Notes under the pieces: model-generated
The model's input: only the letters and a program-made list of their open reading frames with translations
Databases searched by the model: none
Told to the model about the DNA's origin: nothing
Origin: Chloroflexi bacterium 54-19
GTDB lineage: Bacteria > Chloroflexota > Chloroflexia > Chloroheliales > Chloroheliaceae
Reading direction: 5' to 3'
Length of the DNA: 64,000 nt
NCBI GenBank assembly: GCA_001898225.1
Contig: MKTJ01000037.1
Span: 1-64,000 of the forward strand
Translations under genes and position numbers: made by a program
Shown: piece after piece, positions 8,611 through 16,939 of the stretch
Numbering within the stretch: the stretch's first letter is position 1
How the letters are laid out: the number at the start of each line of letters is the position of its first letter

Positions 8611-11346
8611 ATGGCACTCTCACACGCTATCTATAGGCCAACTTCCAGGGGAATTTCTTCTTTTGAAATTATCAGGATTTCTTTCGCTCTTTTACTAATC
8701 TTCAGTCTGGTTTTTAGTGTAACTACGACGGATATTTTCGTAGGCCAGGCCACGCAAACCCAAACTCAACCTCAGGCCGAGCCGGGAGGATATATACCGG
8801 GTTCTTATTTGCCAGGCCAGGTAATCGTAAAATTCAAAGAGCCCGACGGGGGTAAACGCGTCAACAACATGGGCCTAAACCTCGATAAGGTTTTACAGGA
8901 CTCCATCAATCAAACTTATGGCATTGCCAGCTATCGCGAAATAAGTGATATGCCCGGCTATATCCAGTATTTTGCTTCCCAAAATAGCGATATTAAAAAA
9001 TTGGCCGCCGCGATAGCGCTCGACCCTGATGTCGAATACGCCGAGCCAAACTATATCGTTCACGCCAATCAAACCCCACCCAACGACCCGCTTTATAACC
9101 AGGTCTATACCGACACGAATGGCACCGTCTCCTCGCGCCAGTGGTACTTGAGCAAAATCGGTATCCAGGATTTGTGGAACCTTATCACCGGCACCACCCA
9201 AACGGTTGCCATTGTGGATACCGGCCTCAGCCCGATCCACCAGGACATGTGCCTTACCGACAATAATTTCCAATTCACCTACAACAAATCCGCCGTCCTT
9301 ACCGGCTCAAATACCATCAGTAACCCGGCCACCTTTGTAACACCGGAAAACGTAGACGGTTTAAGTGGAGTAGCTTACAACGCGACCTGTGCCAGGTATC
9401 AAAGTGTTCCCGGTTTTAACTTTTTTTCAGACCCGCCTTCTTTGGAAGCGTTCGATGATAACGGGCATGGCACCGCTCTGGCCGGGATTATTGCCGCCGC
9501 CACCAATAACAACCTGGGTATTGCCGGGATTAATTGGAGTACCAATATTTTGCCAGTAAAAGTGCTAGGGGCGGACGGCAATGGTAACAGTCTATCGGTA
9601 GCGCGAGGTATTACCTACGCCGCCGACAAAGGTGCCCGTGTAATTAACCTCAGCCTCAGCGTGGAAACTCAGCAACCGATCCAGGTCTTGCAAGATAGTG
9701 TCAACTACGCTCAAAGCAGAGGTTCACTGGTGGTAGCGGCGGTCGGGCCTTACCAGCTAAACCTGACCAGTTTCCCGGCGGCCTATCCGGGGGTAATCGG
9801 GGTCGGGGCCTCCGACCAGTATGACAAACTGGTATTCAATGAATATGGCAACTATGTTTCAGTAGTCGCGCCAGGCAAGGATATTTTTTCAACCTATTGC
9901 GACTTTATAACAGCAAATCCAACGCCGGACCAGGTAACTACTAATACTTCAGTTTCCCAGGGCCTTCATTCCACCAGCATAACCAACATTAATTTCCGGC
10001 TAAAACAGGCTACCGAAAATTGTCAGAACCCTCAATATTATTATCGCTACCCGGTTTCTGGAATTTATTATCCCTGCGATAACAGCGATATTACCAGTTG
10101 TTACGGCAAGCAACAGCAATACCTGGTAAAAGACACTACAGAAACGACTGTTGAAACGGCCATCGTGGATGGGCAAAGCTTTGTCACCACGACCACCAAT
10201 ATTGATACGACCTATCTTAACGTGAAAAGCTTTTATCTATCGTTGAATGGGTCGAGTTTTTCAGCAGCAATCGTTAGTGGTCTAGCCAGCCTGATTCTCG
10301 CGGCAAGACCCGATTTTTCGCCAGCCCAGGTTAAATCTTTAATTGAAGAAACCGCCGACCCCTTGCCGGGTTATACCGCTACCCAGGTGGGTCATGGCCG
10401 GGTGAACGCCAGCCGTATCGCCCAGATAATCCAGGCCCGCGGGACCGGGGTCTTCCCTCCCTATGGCATCTCGATTGTCCAGGGCACTGTGACAGGCATT
10501 GACGACCCGGCGGACACGGTCTTAAACCTCGACCCGGTCAACCTTTCCACCACGCCCGACAGCAGTGGCGGTTTCCGGTTCGATAACCTGGGGGCGGGGA
10601 CCTACTATTTGCGGCTCCGGGTAAAGAGTAGCGGCAGAATAATGGGTCCGGTAAGAATAATGCTTACAGGGACTTCCGGTGAGGTCTTTAGCATCAACTT
10701 TGACGTGGCGGCAAACCAGATTTCCTGCGGACCAGGCTCGGTCTGTCCTGGTGATGGGCACGACCCCAATGCGCCAAACGGAGCCTTTAACCGGGCCAGC
10801 CCTATCCCAGGTGCGCTCTACTTTACTGAAACCGGGCATAATATTTCGAACGGTTTTAAGGACTACTGGACCAAGAACGGTGGCCTGGCTATCTTTGGTT
10901 ACCCGCTCTCGGAAGAATTTAGCGAGGTCTCGCCCACGGACGGTAGAACCTATACGGTCCAATATTTCCAGCGCAACCGTTTCGAGTACCATCCCGAAAA
11001 ACAACCGCCTTACCAGGTCTTGCTGGGTCTATTGGGGAGTGAAGCTACTACCGGCAAAGTTGAGTTCCCGCCGGTAGACCCGATAGGGCCGACCGCTAAT
11101 GCTGTCTACTTTTCGGAGACAGGGCATACCCTTAAGAATCAATTCCTGGCGTACTGGAAGGCCAACGGCGGGTTAGCTATCTTCGGCTACCCTATCAGCG
11201 AAGCTTTCCAGGACGGGCCTTATTACGTCCAGTATTTCCAGCGTAACCGCTTCGAGTTGCATCCCGAAAACTACGGGACGCCCTACGAAGTTTTGCTGGG
11301 ATTACTGGGAACGGACCTGGCCCGAAACAGGGGCTATATTCCTTAG
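8611..11346 (+). CDS. Secreted subtilase-like protein with altered oxyanion site
   Basis: Exported S8-family protein of 911 aa with a hydrophobic signal segment at about residues 20–40. Asp and His are present (D203 in IVDTGLSP, H286 in NGHGTALAG), and S549 stands in NGSSFSAA. The usual oxyanion Asn is replaced: the string reads VVAAVGPYQ, placing P380 there. About 110 extra residues with several cysteines (nt ~9,895–10,240) are inserted between VVAPGKDIFSTY and the catalytic Ser. The C-terminus has a short beta domain and two repeats (about 733–811 and 830–903) like those of its neighbour. It may be a slow or specialised protease. Confidence 0.85.
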   Translation: MALSHAIYRPTSRGISSFEIIRISFALLLIFSLVFSVTTTDIFVGQATQTQTQPQAEPGGYIPGSYLPGQVIVKFKEPDGGKRVNNMGLNLDKVLQDSINQTYGIASYREISDMPGYIQYFASQNSDIKKLAAAIALDPDVEYAEPNYIVHANQTPPNDPLYNQVYTDTNGTVSSRQWYLSKIGIQDLWNLITGTTQTVAIVDTGLSPIHQDMCLTDNNFQFTYNKSAVLTGSNTISNPATFVTPENVDGLSGVAYNATCARYQSVPGFNFFSDPPSLEAFDDNGHGTALAGIIAAATNNNLGIAGINWSTNILPVKVLGADGNGNSLSVARGITYAADKGARVINLSLSVETQQPIQVLQDSVNYAQSRGSLVVAAVGPYQLNLTSFPAAYPGVIGVGASDQYDKLVFNEYGNYVSVVAPGKDIFSTYCDFITANPTPDQVTTNTSVSQGLHSTSITNINFRLKQATENCQNPQYYYRYPVSGIYYPCDNSDITSCYGKQQQYLVKDTTETTVETAIVDGQSFVTTTTNIDTTYLNVKSFYLSLNGSSFSAAIVSGLASLILAARPDFSPAQVKSLIEETADPLPGYTATQVGHGRVNASRIAQIIQARGTGVFPPYGISIVQGTVTGIDDPADTVLNLDPVNLSTTPDSSGGFRFDNLGAGTYYLRLRVKSSGRIMGPVRIMLTGTSGEVFSINFDVAANQISCGPGSVCPGDGHDPNAPNGAFNRASPIPGALYFTETGHNISNGFKDYWTKNGGLAIFGYPLSEEFSEVSPTDGRTYTVQYFQRNRFEYHPEKQPPYQVLLGLLGSEATTGKVEFPPVDPIGPTANAVYFSETGHTLKNQFLAYWKANGGLAIFGYPISEAFQDGPYYVQYFQRNRFELHPENYGTPYEVLLGLLGTDLARNRGYIP

Positions 11347-11386
11347 GCCCTTAAACTAAACTTTGGGCTGAACGAAAATAAAATCG

Positions 11387-11432
11387 TGCAACCGGCTGTA
11401 ATAATTAAGTAAATTACTTATGGCCGGTTGCA
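11387..11432 (+). terminator. Nested hairpin after the second subtilase gene
   Basis: TGCAACCGGC (11387–11396) pairs perfectly with GCCGGTTGCA (11423–11432). The loop itself contains a 7-bp palindrome, TAAGTAA-A-TTACTTA. A clear U-tract does not follow, so it could be a transcript-end hairpin or a protein-binding site. Confidence 0.45.
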
Positions 11433-11597
11433 ATATAGATTCATTAGGATTAAAGTAACCGAAGGAAATTACGCCAATTAAATTTTCTTCTTAAAGACCT
11501 TTTTCTACTATACCGGTACTTACGGGCGTGCGGTGAAACAGACAGCGTACGTTAAATTAACTAACAGGCCCTAAACCAATCAAAACGCGAGGTAGTT

Positions 11598-12683
11598 ATG
11601 ACCTACACAGCGATGCCGCCTGACGAGGAGGCTAATAACGCTCAACTGGATGAAATCCAATTTAAAGCGCAACAAGAGGCGGAACGGCTGGGCGACGAAC
11701 TGCGCGAAATTGAAATGATTATTCGCCAGAACCAGGTAGAGGTGGATAAACTGAGCCAGCGTGACGCCAGTTTGACCGGCCAGGTTAAATCTATGGAGTC
11801 CAACCTGGACGGCTACGAAAAAAACGACATGCGCAATCTCTATAATCTGATGATTGAGCAGCGCATGCGCTTAATCTTGATGCGGCAGCAACTGGAAGGG
11901 TTACAGACCAAGCAGCAACTTATAAAAGACCGCCAGCAGCAAAACCAGCAACTGGCCCGGACCCTGGCCCAGCGTCCCCGGTACGAAGCCGGGCATAGCG
12001 GGGGTCGTGTCTCAGGTCTTGGCGCGAACGATGCCCAGTCAATGGTCAGTAAAATCATCCAGGCCCAGGAAAACGAGCGGTTGCGGGTATCCCGCCAGCT
12101 TCACGACGGACCGGCCCAGGCCATGAGTAACCTGGTTTTGCGGGCCGAAATATGCGAACGCTGGATGGATGCCGATGTGAACCGGGCCAAGTCCGAAATC
12201 GCCGGGCTCAAATCCATGGTCAACGAGATTCTGCAGGAAACCCGCCGCTTTATCTTCGACCTGCGCCCCATGATTCTCGATGACCTGGGGCTGTTACCTA
12301 CTTTGCGGCGATACATCAAAGATTACGTCGAAAAGAACAAAATAGAAGTCAATTTCCTGCCCTCCGGGCGTGAGCGTCGCTTGCCTACTCATGTCGAAAC
12401 TGCTATATTCCGAATTATCCAGGAAGCCCTGATAAACGTGGCGGTCCACGCGAACGCCGCGCACGTCCAGGTCGTTCTGGACATGGGTGACAGCGCCGCG
12501 ACCGTTACGGTGGAAGATGATGGGGTCGGTTTCGACATCAACAAGCTTTCACTGGAAATGCAGCAGCGTTCGCTGGGTATCGCCAGCATGGGCCAACGGA
12601 TTGAAATGCTCGGTGGTCAACTGAACATTGATAGCACCTTGGGTCGTGGGACGCGGGTAATGGCTTTGATACCCTTGGTATAG
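11598..12683 (+). CDS. DegS-like sensor histidine kinase (orphan, cytoplasmic)
   Basis: Kinase of 361 aa with no membrane segment. The first ~125 residues are predicted coiled coil rich in Gln, Glu and Lys. The HisKA_3 motif RQLHDGPAQAM places the phospho-acceptor at H169, and the HATPase domain has EALINVAVHANA as N box, VEDDGVGFD as G1 and a closing GRGTRVMALIPL. This architecture matches DegS and NarL-family kinases, which phosphorylate LuxR-type response regulators, but none is adjacent. A Shine-Dalgarno (gaggtag) precedes the ATG. The pilin gene downstream could be a target, but that is only proximity. Confidence 0.9.
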   Translation: MTYTAMPPDEEANNAQLDEIQFKAQQEAERLGDELREIEMIIRQNQVEVDKLSQRDASLTGQVKSMESNLDGYEKNDMRNLYNLMIEQRMRLILMRQQLEGLQTKQQLIKDRQQQNQQLARTLAQRPRYEAGHSGGRVSGLGANDAQSMVSKIIQAQENERLRVSRQLHDGPAQAMSNLVLRAEICERWMDADVNRAKSEIAGLKSMVNEILQETRRFIFDLRPMILDDLGLLPTLRRYIKDYVEKNKIEVNFLPSGRERRLPTHVETAIFRIIQEALINVAVHANAAHVQVVLDMGDSAATVTVEDDGVGFDINKLSLEMQQRSLGIASMGQRIEMLGGQLNIDSTLGRGTRVMALIPLV

Positions 12684-13011
12684 GTACTACTTTGTTTTAA
12701 ACAGGGTAGTACGAGGGTACTGGTACTCTTATAAAATTGAGGGTGACTTATTGGCTATTGTGAGGAACTTAAAAAATTTCTATAATAGCCACAGTAAACG
12801 AGTTTCGCATTAGCTCACAACAACGTCGGAAGAGGGTAAATTAATACTGGTAGCGCGGTTGAGGATTTATATTTTTTGGGAATTCATTTATCCACCTCAG
12901 CTTCTTACAAGAATTATTTTGACCTCCACGGCAGCAGCAACATCGTCCTAGCCAGTTTACTAACTTGATTTGAGATAATTTTAGTGCGCATTTGTGCGGA
13001 GGATTAAATAA
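12684..13011. other. Spacer between DegS-like kinase and pilin
   Basis: This 328-bp spacer begins with GTACTAC at 12684–12690 and GTAGTAC at 12706–12712, a 7-bp hairpin that may end the kinase transcript. The pilin promoter lies near 12758–12786. The remaining ~220 bp would be an unusually long untranslated leader in which I recognise no riboswitch. Confidence 0.5.
12758..12786 (+). promoter_or_regulatory. Promoter of the Flp pilin gene
   Basis: TTGTGA at 12758–12763 and a perfect TATAAT at 12781–12786 are separated by 17 bp, the optimal spacing for a housekeeping-sigma promoter. Transcription would start near 12793, giving a leader of about 220 nt before the pilin ATG. Confidence 0.65.
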
Positions 13012-13185
13012 ATGTTGGATTTCAAGAAGCTGTTCAAGAAAGGTAACAACGAAGAAGAGGGCCAGGGCCTCGTAGAATACGCCTTAATCCTGTTCTTGGT
13101 TGCCGTCGTCGTCATCGCCATCCTTATCCTGCTTGGCCCCCAGATCGGTTCCGTATTTAGCTCCATCACCAAAGGTCTGAGCTAA
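13012..13185 (+). CDS. Flp-type (class III) prepilin
   Basis: Small 57-aa structural pilin. A short, basic and acidic leader (MLDFKKLFKKGNNEEEG) precedes the prepilin peptidase site G^QGLVEYALI, with the conserved Glu and Tyr at +5 and +6. One hydrophobic helix (about residues 24–41) follows, then a short hydrophilic tail. Such pilins are assembled by Tad machinery into adhesive pili, but no tad or prepilin-peptidase gene lies in the window. A strong ribosome site (ggagg) sits about 9 nt before the ATG, and the gene has its own promoter and terminator, consistent with high expression as an isolated unit. Confidence 0.92.
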   Translation: MLDFKKLFKKGNNEEEGQGLVEYALILFLVAVVVIAILILLGPQIGSVFSSITKGLS

Positions 13186-13206
13186 AATCTAGAGAGTTTG
13201 CACAGA

Positions 13207-13231
13207 AAAGACCCCACGTGGTGGGGTCTTT
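13207..13231 (+). terminator. Terminator of the pilin gene
   Basis: AAAGACCCCAC (13207–13217) and GTGGGGTCTTT (13221–13231) form a perfect 11-bp stem with a 3-nt loop, followed by a T-rich run (ctttatgtttc). A textbook intrinsic terminator 21 bp after the pilin stop. Confidence 0.9.
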
Positions 13232-13404
13232 CTTTATGTTTCTTTATAGCTTTCGGTACGTAGACTCAAATCTTTTTATTACACCCGTTAATTTTCATTA
13301 ATTTCCTATAAATTCCGCTAATTCTTAAACCGCTTTATTTTTTCCGATTTTCAGGTTATGCTGGGGCTAACCGTTGAAGGCCATTCGTTTAAGATAATGG
13401 TTCG

Positions 13405-15051
13405 ATGCTAAAAGTAAAGTCGCCTACTCCAACCAAAAACCTCACTGGCAGCCGCCCGGCCCTTGGTGCTATCCTGGCCCGGCCTTACGTGGTTTTATTC
13501 GGGATAGCCCTGGCCTTACGCCTCCTGGTGCTGTTCCTGGTCCAGCAACCCGGCTATATTGACGCTTACTATTATTACCAGGTCGCCGCAAACTGGCACA
13601 ACGGGCTCGGCCTGACCGAAACGAGCATCTGGAATTTCCAGGCGGGCGGCTTTCTGGACCCCACGGCCCCGGCAAACCTGGTTCACCCGGCCTTCGGCTA
13701 CTGGATGCCCCTGGCGACCCTGCTCGTTATTCCCTTCTTCGGGGTATTCGGGGCCACCTTTTGGGCCGCTTCCCTTCCTTTCATCCTTTGCAGCGCCGCC
13801 CTGCCTCCGCTCTCCTACTGGCTGGGGAAAGTGCTGTTCGGACCGGAGCAGCGCCGCTATAGCTGGCTGATGGCCCTGGTGATGCTTTTTCCGGGCCGCT
13901 ACTTTCTCTTCTGGAATGCCCCCGACAACTTCGCGCCTTTCGCCCTTATAAGCCTCCTTATCCTGGCTTACCTCTACCTGGGGCTGCACCGGGACGACCG
14001 CTGGCTACTGGCGGTGGGCGGGTTGTGCGGCCTGGCTTATCTGAGCCGTAGCGACGGCATTTTGCTGACCTTTACCTTTATCGTTTGTTTTGGGTGGCGC
14101 GTCTTATCTGTCCGCCGCCGACCGGACACGATTGAAAAGGAATATAGACCGCGCTGGCGAATGTTAATAGGTGGGCTGGCCCTGGCTCTGCTGGTAGTTA
14201 GCCCCTGGCTGGCCCGCAACCTGGCCGAGTTTGGCACCTTTCTCCCGGCCAACACTTCCAAAAGTTTGTTTTTGCGCGGGTACGGCGACTTCTTCAGTTA
14301 CGCCGCTCCGCTCGACCTGAATTATTACCTTGGCTGGGGGTGGGGTAATATCCTGGGGAGCAAACTGGGCGGGTTGGGGGCTAACGCCTTTTTGTTGGTC
14401 TTCCAGGGGCTTTTCCTGCTGGGGCCGCTTTTTGTAATCGGGCTCTGGCCCATCAGGAAAAGGACGACTTTTCGGCCATTCTTAATATATAGTGTTATGC
14501 TATACTTGGTTATGGCCCTCGGTTTTACCGAGGTTGGTAGCCACGGTACAATTTTTCATTCGGCAGGCGGTCTGCTTCCTTTTCAGGCCGGGATAGCCCT
14601 GGCCGGTCTCGAATGGATATGGCGGGGAAAGGCCCTGCCGCGAGCGGCCTCTATCATGGCAATGGTCGCCCTGGGAGTGACCGTTTATTACGCCTTAAAC
14701 TATGCCAGCCCTCAATGGGACACGGATTACCAGGCCGCCCTCCGGCTCGGAAGCTGGCTAGACCAAAATGCCGCGCCAAAAGATGTTATAATGATTGGCG
14801 AACCTTTAAGTTTTCAGTATGCTACCGGGCGACCTGCCATAGCCCAGGCCAGTGATGGGCTCCTTGCAAATCTGGAAGCCGCCAGGCGTTTTCGGCCTCG
14901 CTGGTTCGTGCTGGGGCCGGAGCGTTACGCCGGGCTGGATGAACTCTACCAAACGCACACGGCCAGTGGCGCGGGCCTCCAACTAAAACTCACAACGGTT
15001 TTAGTCGATGGAACGCAAATATACGAAGTGCTAAACGAGAATAAAGAGTAG
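13405..15051 (+). CDS. GT-C-fold (PMT/GT39-like) membrane glycosyltransferase
   Basis: Polytopic membrane protein of 548 aa with about ten or more predicted helices. The first loop carries GYIDAYYYYQVAANW, matching the acidic catalytic loop of GT-C glycosyltransferases of the dolichyl- or polyprenyl-phosphate-sugar type. A C-terminal soluble part (about 440–548) follows. Such enzymes move a sugar from a lipid-linked donor to protein or lipid acceptors on the outer face of the membrane. It heads an operon with a NERD-like protein, a toroid protein and a DUF362 protein (gaps of 4 bp, an overlap, and 26 bp). Donor and acceptor are unknown. Confidence 0.85.
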   Translation: MLKVKSPTPTKNLTGSRPALGAILARPYVVLFGIALALRLLVLFLVQQPGYIDAYYYYQVAANWHNGLGLTETSIWNFQAGGFLDPTAPANLVHPAFGYWMPLATLLVIPFFGVFGATFWAASLPFILCSAALPPLSYWLGKVLFGPEQRRYSWLMALVMLFPGRYFLFWNAPDNFAPFALISLLILAYLYLGLHRDDRWLLAVGGLCGLAYLSRSDGILLTFTFIVCFGWRVLSVRRRPDTIEKEYRPRWRMLIGGLALALLVVSPWLARNLAEFGTFLPANTSKSLFLRGYGDFFSYAAPLDLNYYLGWGWGNILGSKLGGLGANAFLLVFQGLFLLGPLFVIGLWPIRKRTTFRPFLIYSVMLYLVMALGFTEVGSHGTIFHSAGGLLPFQAGIALAGLEWIWRGKALPRAASIMAMVALGVTVYYALNYASPQWDTDYQAALRLGSWLDQNAAPKDVIMIGEPLSFQYATGRPAIAQASDGLLANLEAARRFRPRWFVLGPERYAGLDELYQTHTASGAGLQLKLTTVLVDGTQIYEVLNENKE

Positions 15052-15055
15052 GAAA

Positions 15056-15859
15056 GTGCGAGTCGTCCGTTCCCAACCTGTTTCAACCAAACACAAAACT
15101 TACCAGCGTGACTTAATCCTTACCATCCTGCTGATTGGAGCCGGTCTGGTCCTTTTGCTTTTACTATCTATCGGGCTTATCCCGCTCGATAGCATAGTCT
15201 TCTGGGTGGTTATTGTGATTGCCGCGCTTTTGCTGGTGGCCGGTATCATCTTCGCCCAGGCGGTGGTGGCTTACCGCCAGAACATCCAGCTACAGGATAA
15301 AATAAGCGCCATCCTGGAAGCTAACCTGGGCAACGAATTTATCTACCTGCGAAACCTGCTGCTTCCAGGGGTCAAATCGGTCGGCGAGATTGACGGAGTC
15401 CTGCTGGGACCGCCCGGAGCGATAGTTATCCAGCTCGAACCGGCGCGGGGCGATTTCGCCATCGAAGGTGACACCTGGTATCGTTATCTGCGCGGCCACG
15501 TCCCGACACCCGACCCCAAACCACTATCCCAACAGTTTAAGGCCGCAGTACCGGCCACCGAACCGCGCCGCCGCCTCGATGATAGCCCGACCTGGGCCTG
15601 TATCCGGGTCGCCCGCGAGGTCAAAGCCTGGCTTTCGGTCCGCCGCCTACCCCAGGTGGTCGTACACCCGATGGTTATCCTGGGTAAGGGGCATATCCGG
15701 CAGGTTAAACGGCCCAGCGCCCCGGCGATTGAAATTGCTAACCTTGAAGACTTTATTAAGCGAAATTTCTTGAACCATCAGAGCCCGGTCGAGGGAGAAA
15801 TCTTGCCCGAAGTGACGGTGGAACAAATTGCTACCCGGTTACAAAGTAATGGCAACTGA
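15056..15859 (+). CDS. Membrane protein with NERD-like domain
   Basis: Protein of 267 aa starting at GTG, four bases after the stop of the glycosyltransferase gene. Two hydrophobic helices (about residues 20–41 and 47–72) are followed by a cytoplasmic domain whose core VGEIDGVLLGPPGAIVIQLE resembles the NERD (nuclease-related) motif, in which an Asp, a Gly-rich turn and an alternating strand are conserved. The second half contains strands such as VVVHPMVILGKG, also NERD-like. The usual catalytic Glu-x-Lys is not clear (QLEPARG instead of E.K), so nuclease activity is uncertain. The annotation is a fold-level resemblance only. Confidence 0.6.
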   Translation: MRVVRSQPVSTKHKTYQRDLILTILLIGAGLVLLLLLSIGLIPLDSIVFWVVIVIAALLLVAGIIFAQAVVAYRQNIQLQDKISAILEANLGNEFIYLRNLLLPGVKSVGEIDGVLLGPPGAIVIQLEPARGDFAIEGDTWYRYLRGHVPTPDPKPLSQQFKAAVPATEPRRRLDDSPTWACIRVAREVKAWLSVRRLPQVVVHPMVILGKGHIRQVKRPSAPAIEIANLEDFIKRNFLNHQSPVEGEILPEVTVEQIATRLQSNGN

Positions 15860-16913
15860 TTTTAGCGATGTTTTACAGTTAGGCTACGATTACCTGGCTA
15901 ACTCTCAAAATAATGACGGCGGTTGGGGTTATCGTAGAGGCGGGATGAGCTACGTAGAGCCAACCGCTTTTGCTTTGCTGGCCCTGTTTAATAAACTGGG
16001 GGCGGGCGGCCAGGACGTGCCGGAAAAACGCTATGACGCCGTCAAAAAAGGGATGATTTTCCTGCGGACCCAGGCCCACGCCGACGGTAGCTGGGGTGTA
16101 ATGCCCGCCGATACCGGGGCAAGTTGGATGACTTACCCGGTGGTGTGGCTGCTAAATGTCCTGCTCAAAATTCCTGAACTTTTCAGTTATTACGGCGAAC
16201 CGGAAGACCAGGATAAACGGGACAAAGCCAAAGCCTGGATTCTTTCCAAAGGGCGCGAACCAACCGTGGACGACACTACCTATAACCAGGTCGAGAAATT
16301 GTTCCAGATTGATTCGAATTTCCGCGGCTTTAGCTGGGGACCGGGTGAGGCCGGTTGGGTCATCCCGACTTCGCTGGCGGTAGTCGGCCTGGTGGTGGAA
16401 GACCCCGCCACTATGCGCGAAACCGTCGAAATCAAAAATGCTAAAGATTACCTGCGCGACCGGGCCTGTCCCGAAGGTGGCTGGAATGTCGGCAACCCTT
16501 ATATGCTAGGTAAAAAACTGCCGCCGACCCCCGATGCTACCACCTTCGCCCTGGTGGCCTGGCGCACGACCCTGACCGCTTCGGACTTCGGTCCCAACAT
16601 CGATACGGTGGATAAAGGTGTCGCCTACCTTGAGAGCTATTTTGACACCAGCAATTCCGACCATACCGTCGCCCTGTGCGCCTGGGCGCTCAGCCTCTTT
16701 AAGGAAGCCGACGCCGTGGACAACTACCGCCTGCACTTGGTCCGGGGGCTAACTTCCGGGGACAAGATTTTCACTTATAAAGGCCAGCAAGTTACCAAAA
16801 GAACCCTGGCGGGGCAGAATAAAACGACCGGAGACTGGGTAGACAGCCCTTTTACGACCGCGATTGCCCTGCTGGCCCTCAGCGACGACCGTTACTATCT
16901 CGACCCTAAATGA
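15849..16913 (+). CDS. Prenyltransferase/squalene-cyclase-like alpha-toroid protein
   Basis: Soluble protein of 354 aa. I start at ATG 15849, which overlaps the previous gene by 11 bp and suggests translational coupling; a TTG at 15828 is possible but weaker. QW-like repeats typical of squalene-hopene cyclases and related toroids recur: QNNDGGWGYRRGG, ADGSWGVMPAD, CPEGGWNVGNP, TGDWVDSPFTTAIALLAL. The cyclase active-site DxDD motif is not evident and the length is about half of a hopene cyclase, so it is probably not a complete terpene cyclase. The operon setting suggests a role with the envelope enzymes around it. Confidence 0.7.
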   Translation: MATDFSDVLQLGYDYLANSQNNDGGWGYRRGGMSYVEPTAFALLALFNKLGAGGQDVPEKRYDAVKKGMIFLRTQAHADGSWGVMPADTGASWMTYPVVWLLNVLLKIPELFSYYGEPEDQDKRDKAKAWILSKGREPTVDDTTYNQVEKLFQIDSNFRGFSWGPGEAGWVIPTSLAVVGLVVEDPATMRETVEIKNAKDYLRDRACPEGGWNVGNPYMLGKKLPPTPDATTFALVAWRTTLTASDFGPNIDTVDKGVAYLESYFDTSNSDHTVALCAWALSLFKEADAVDNYRLHLVRGLTSGDKIFTYKGQQVTKRTLAGQNKTTGDWVDSPFTTAIALLALSDDRYYLDPK

Positions 16914-16939
16914 ATAATTTCCAGAGCAAGCAATAATCC

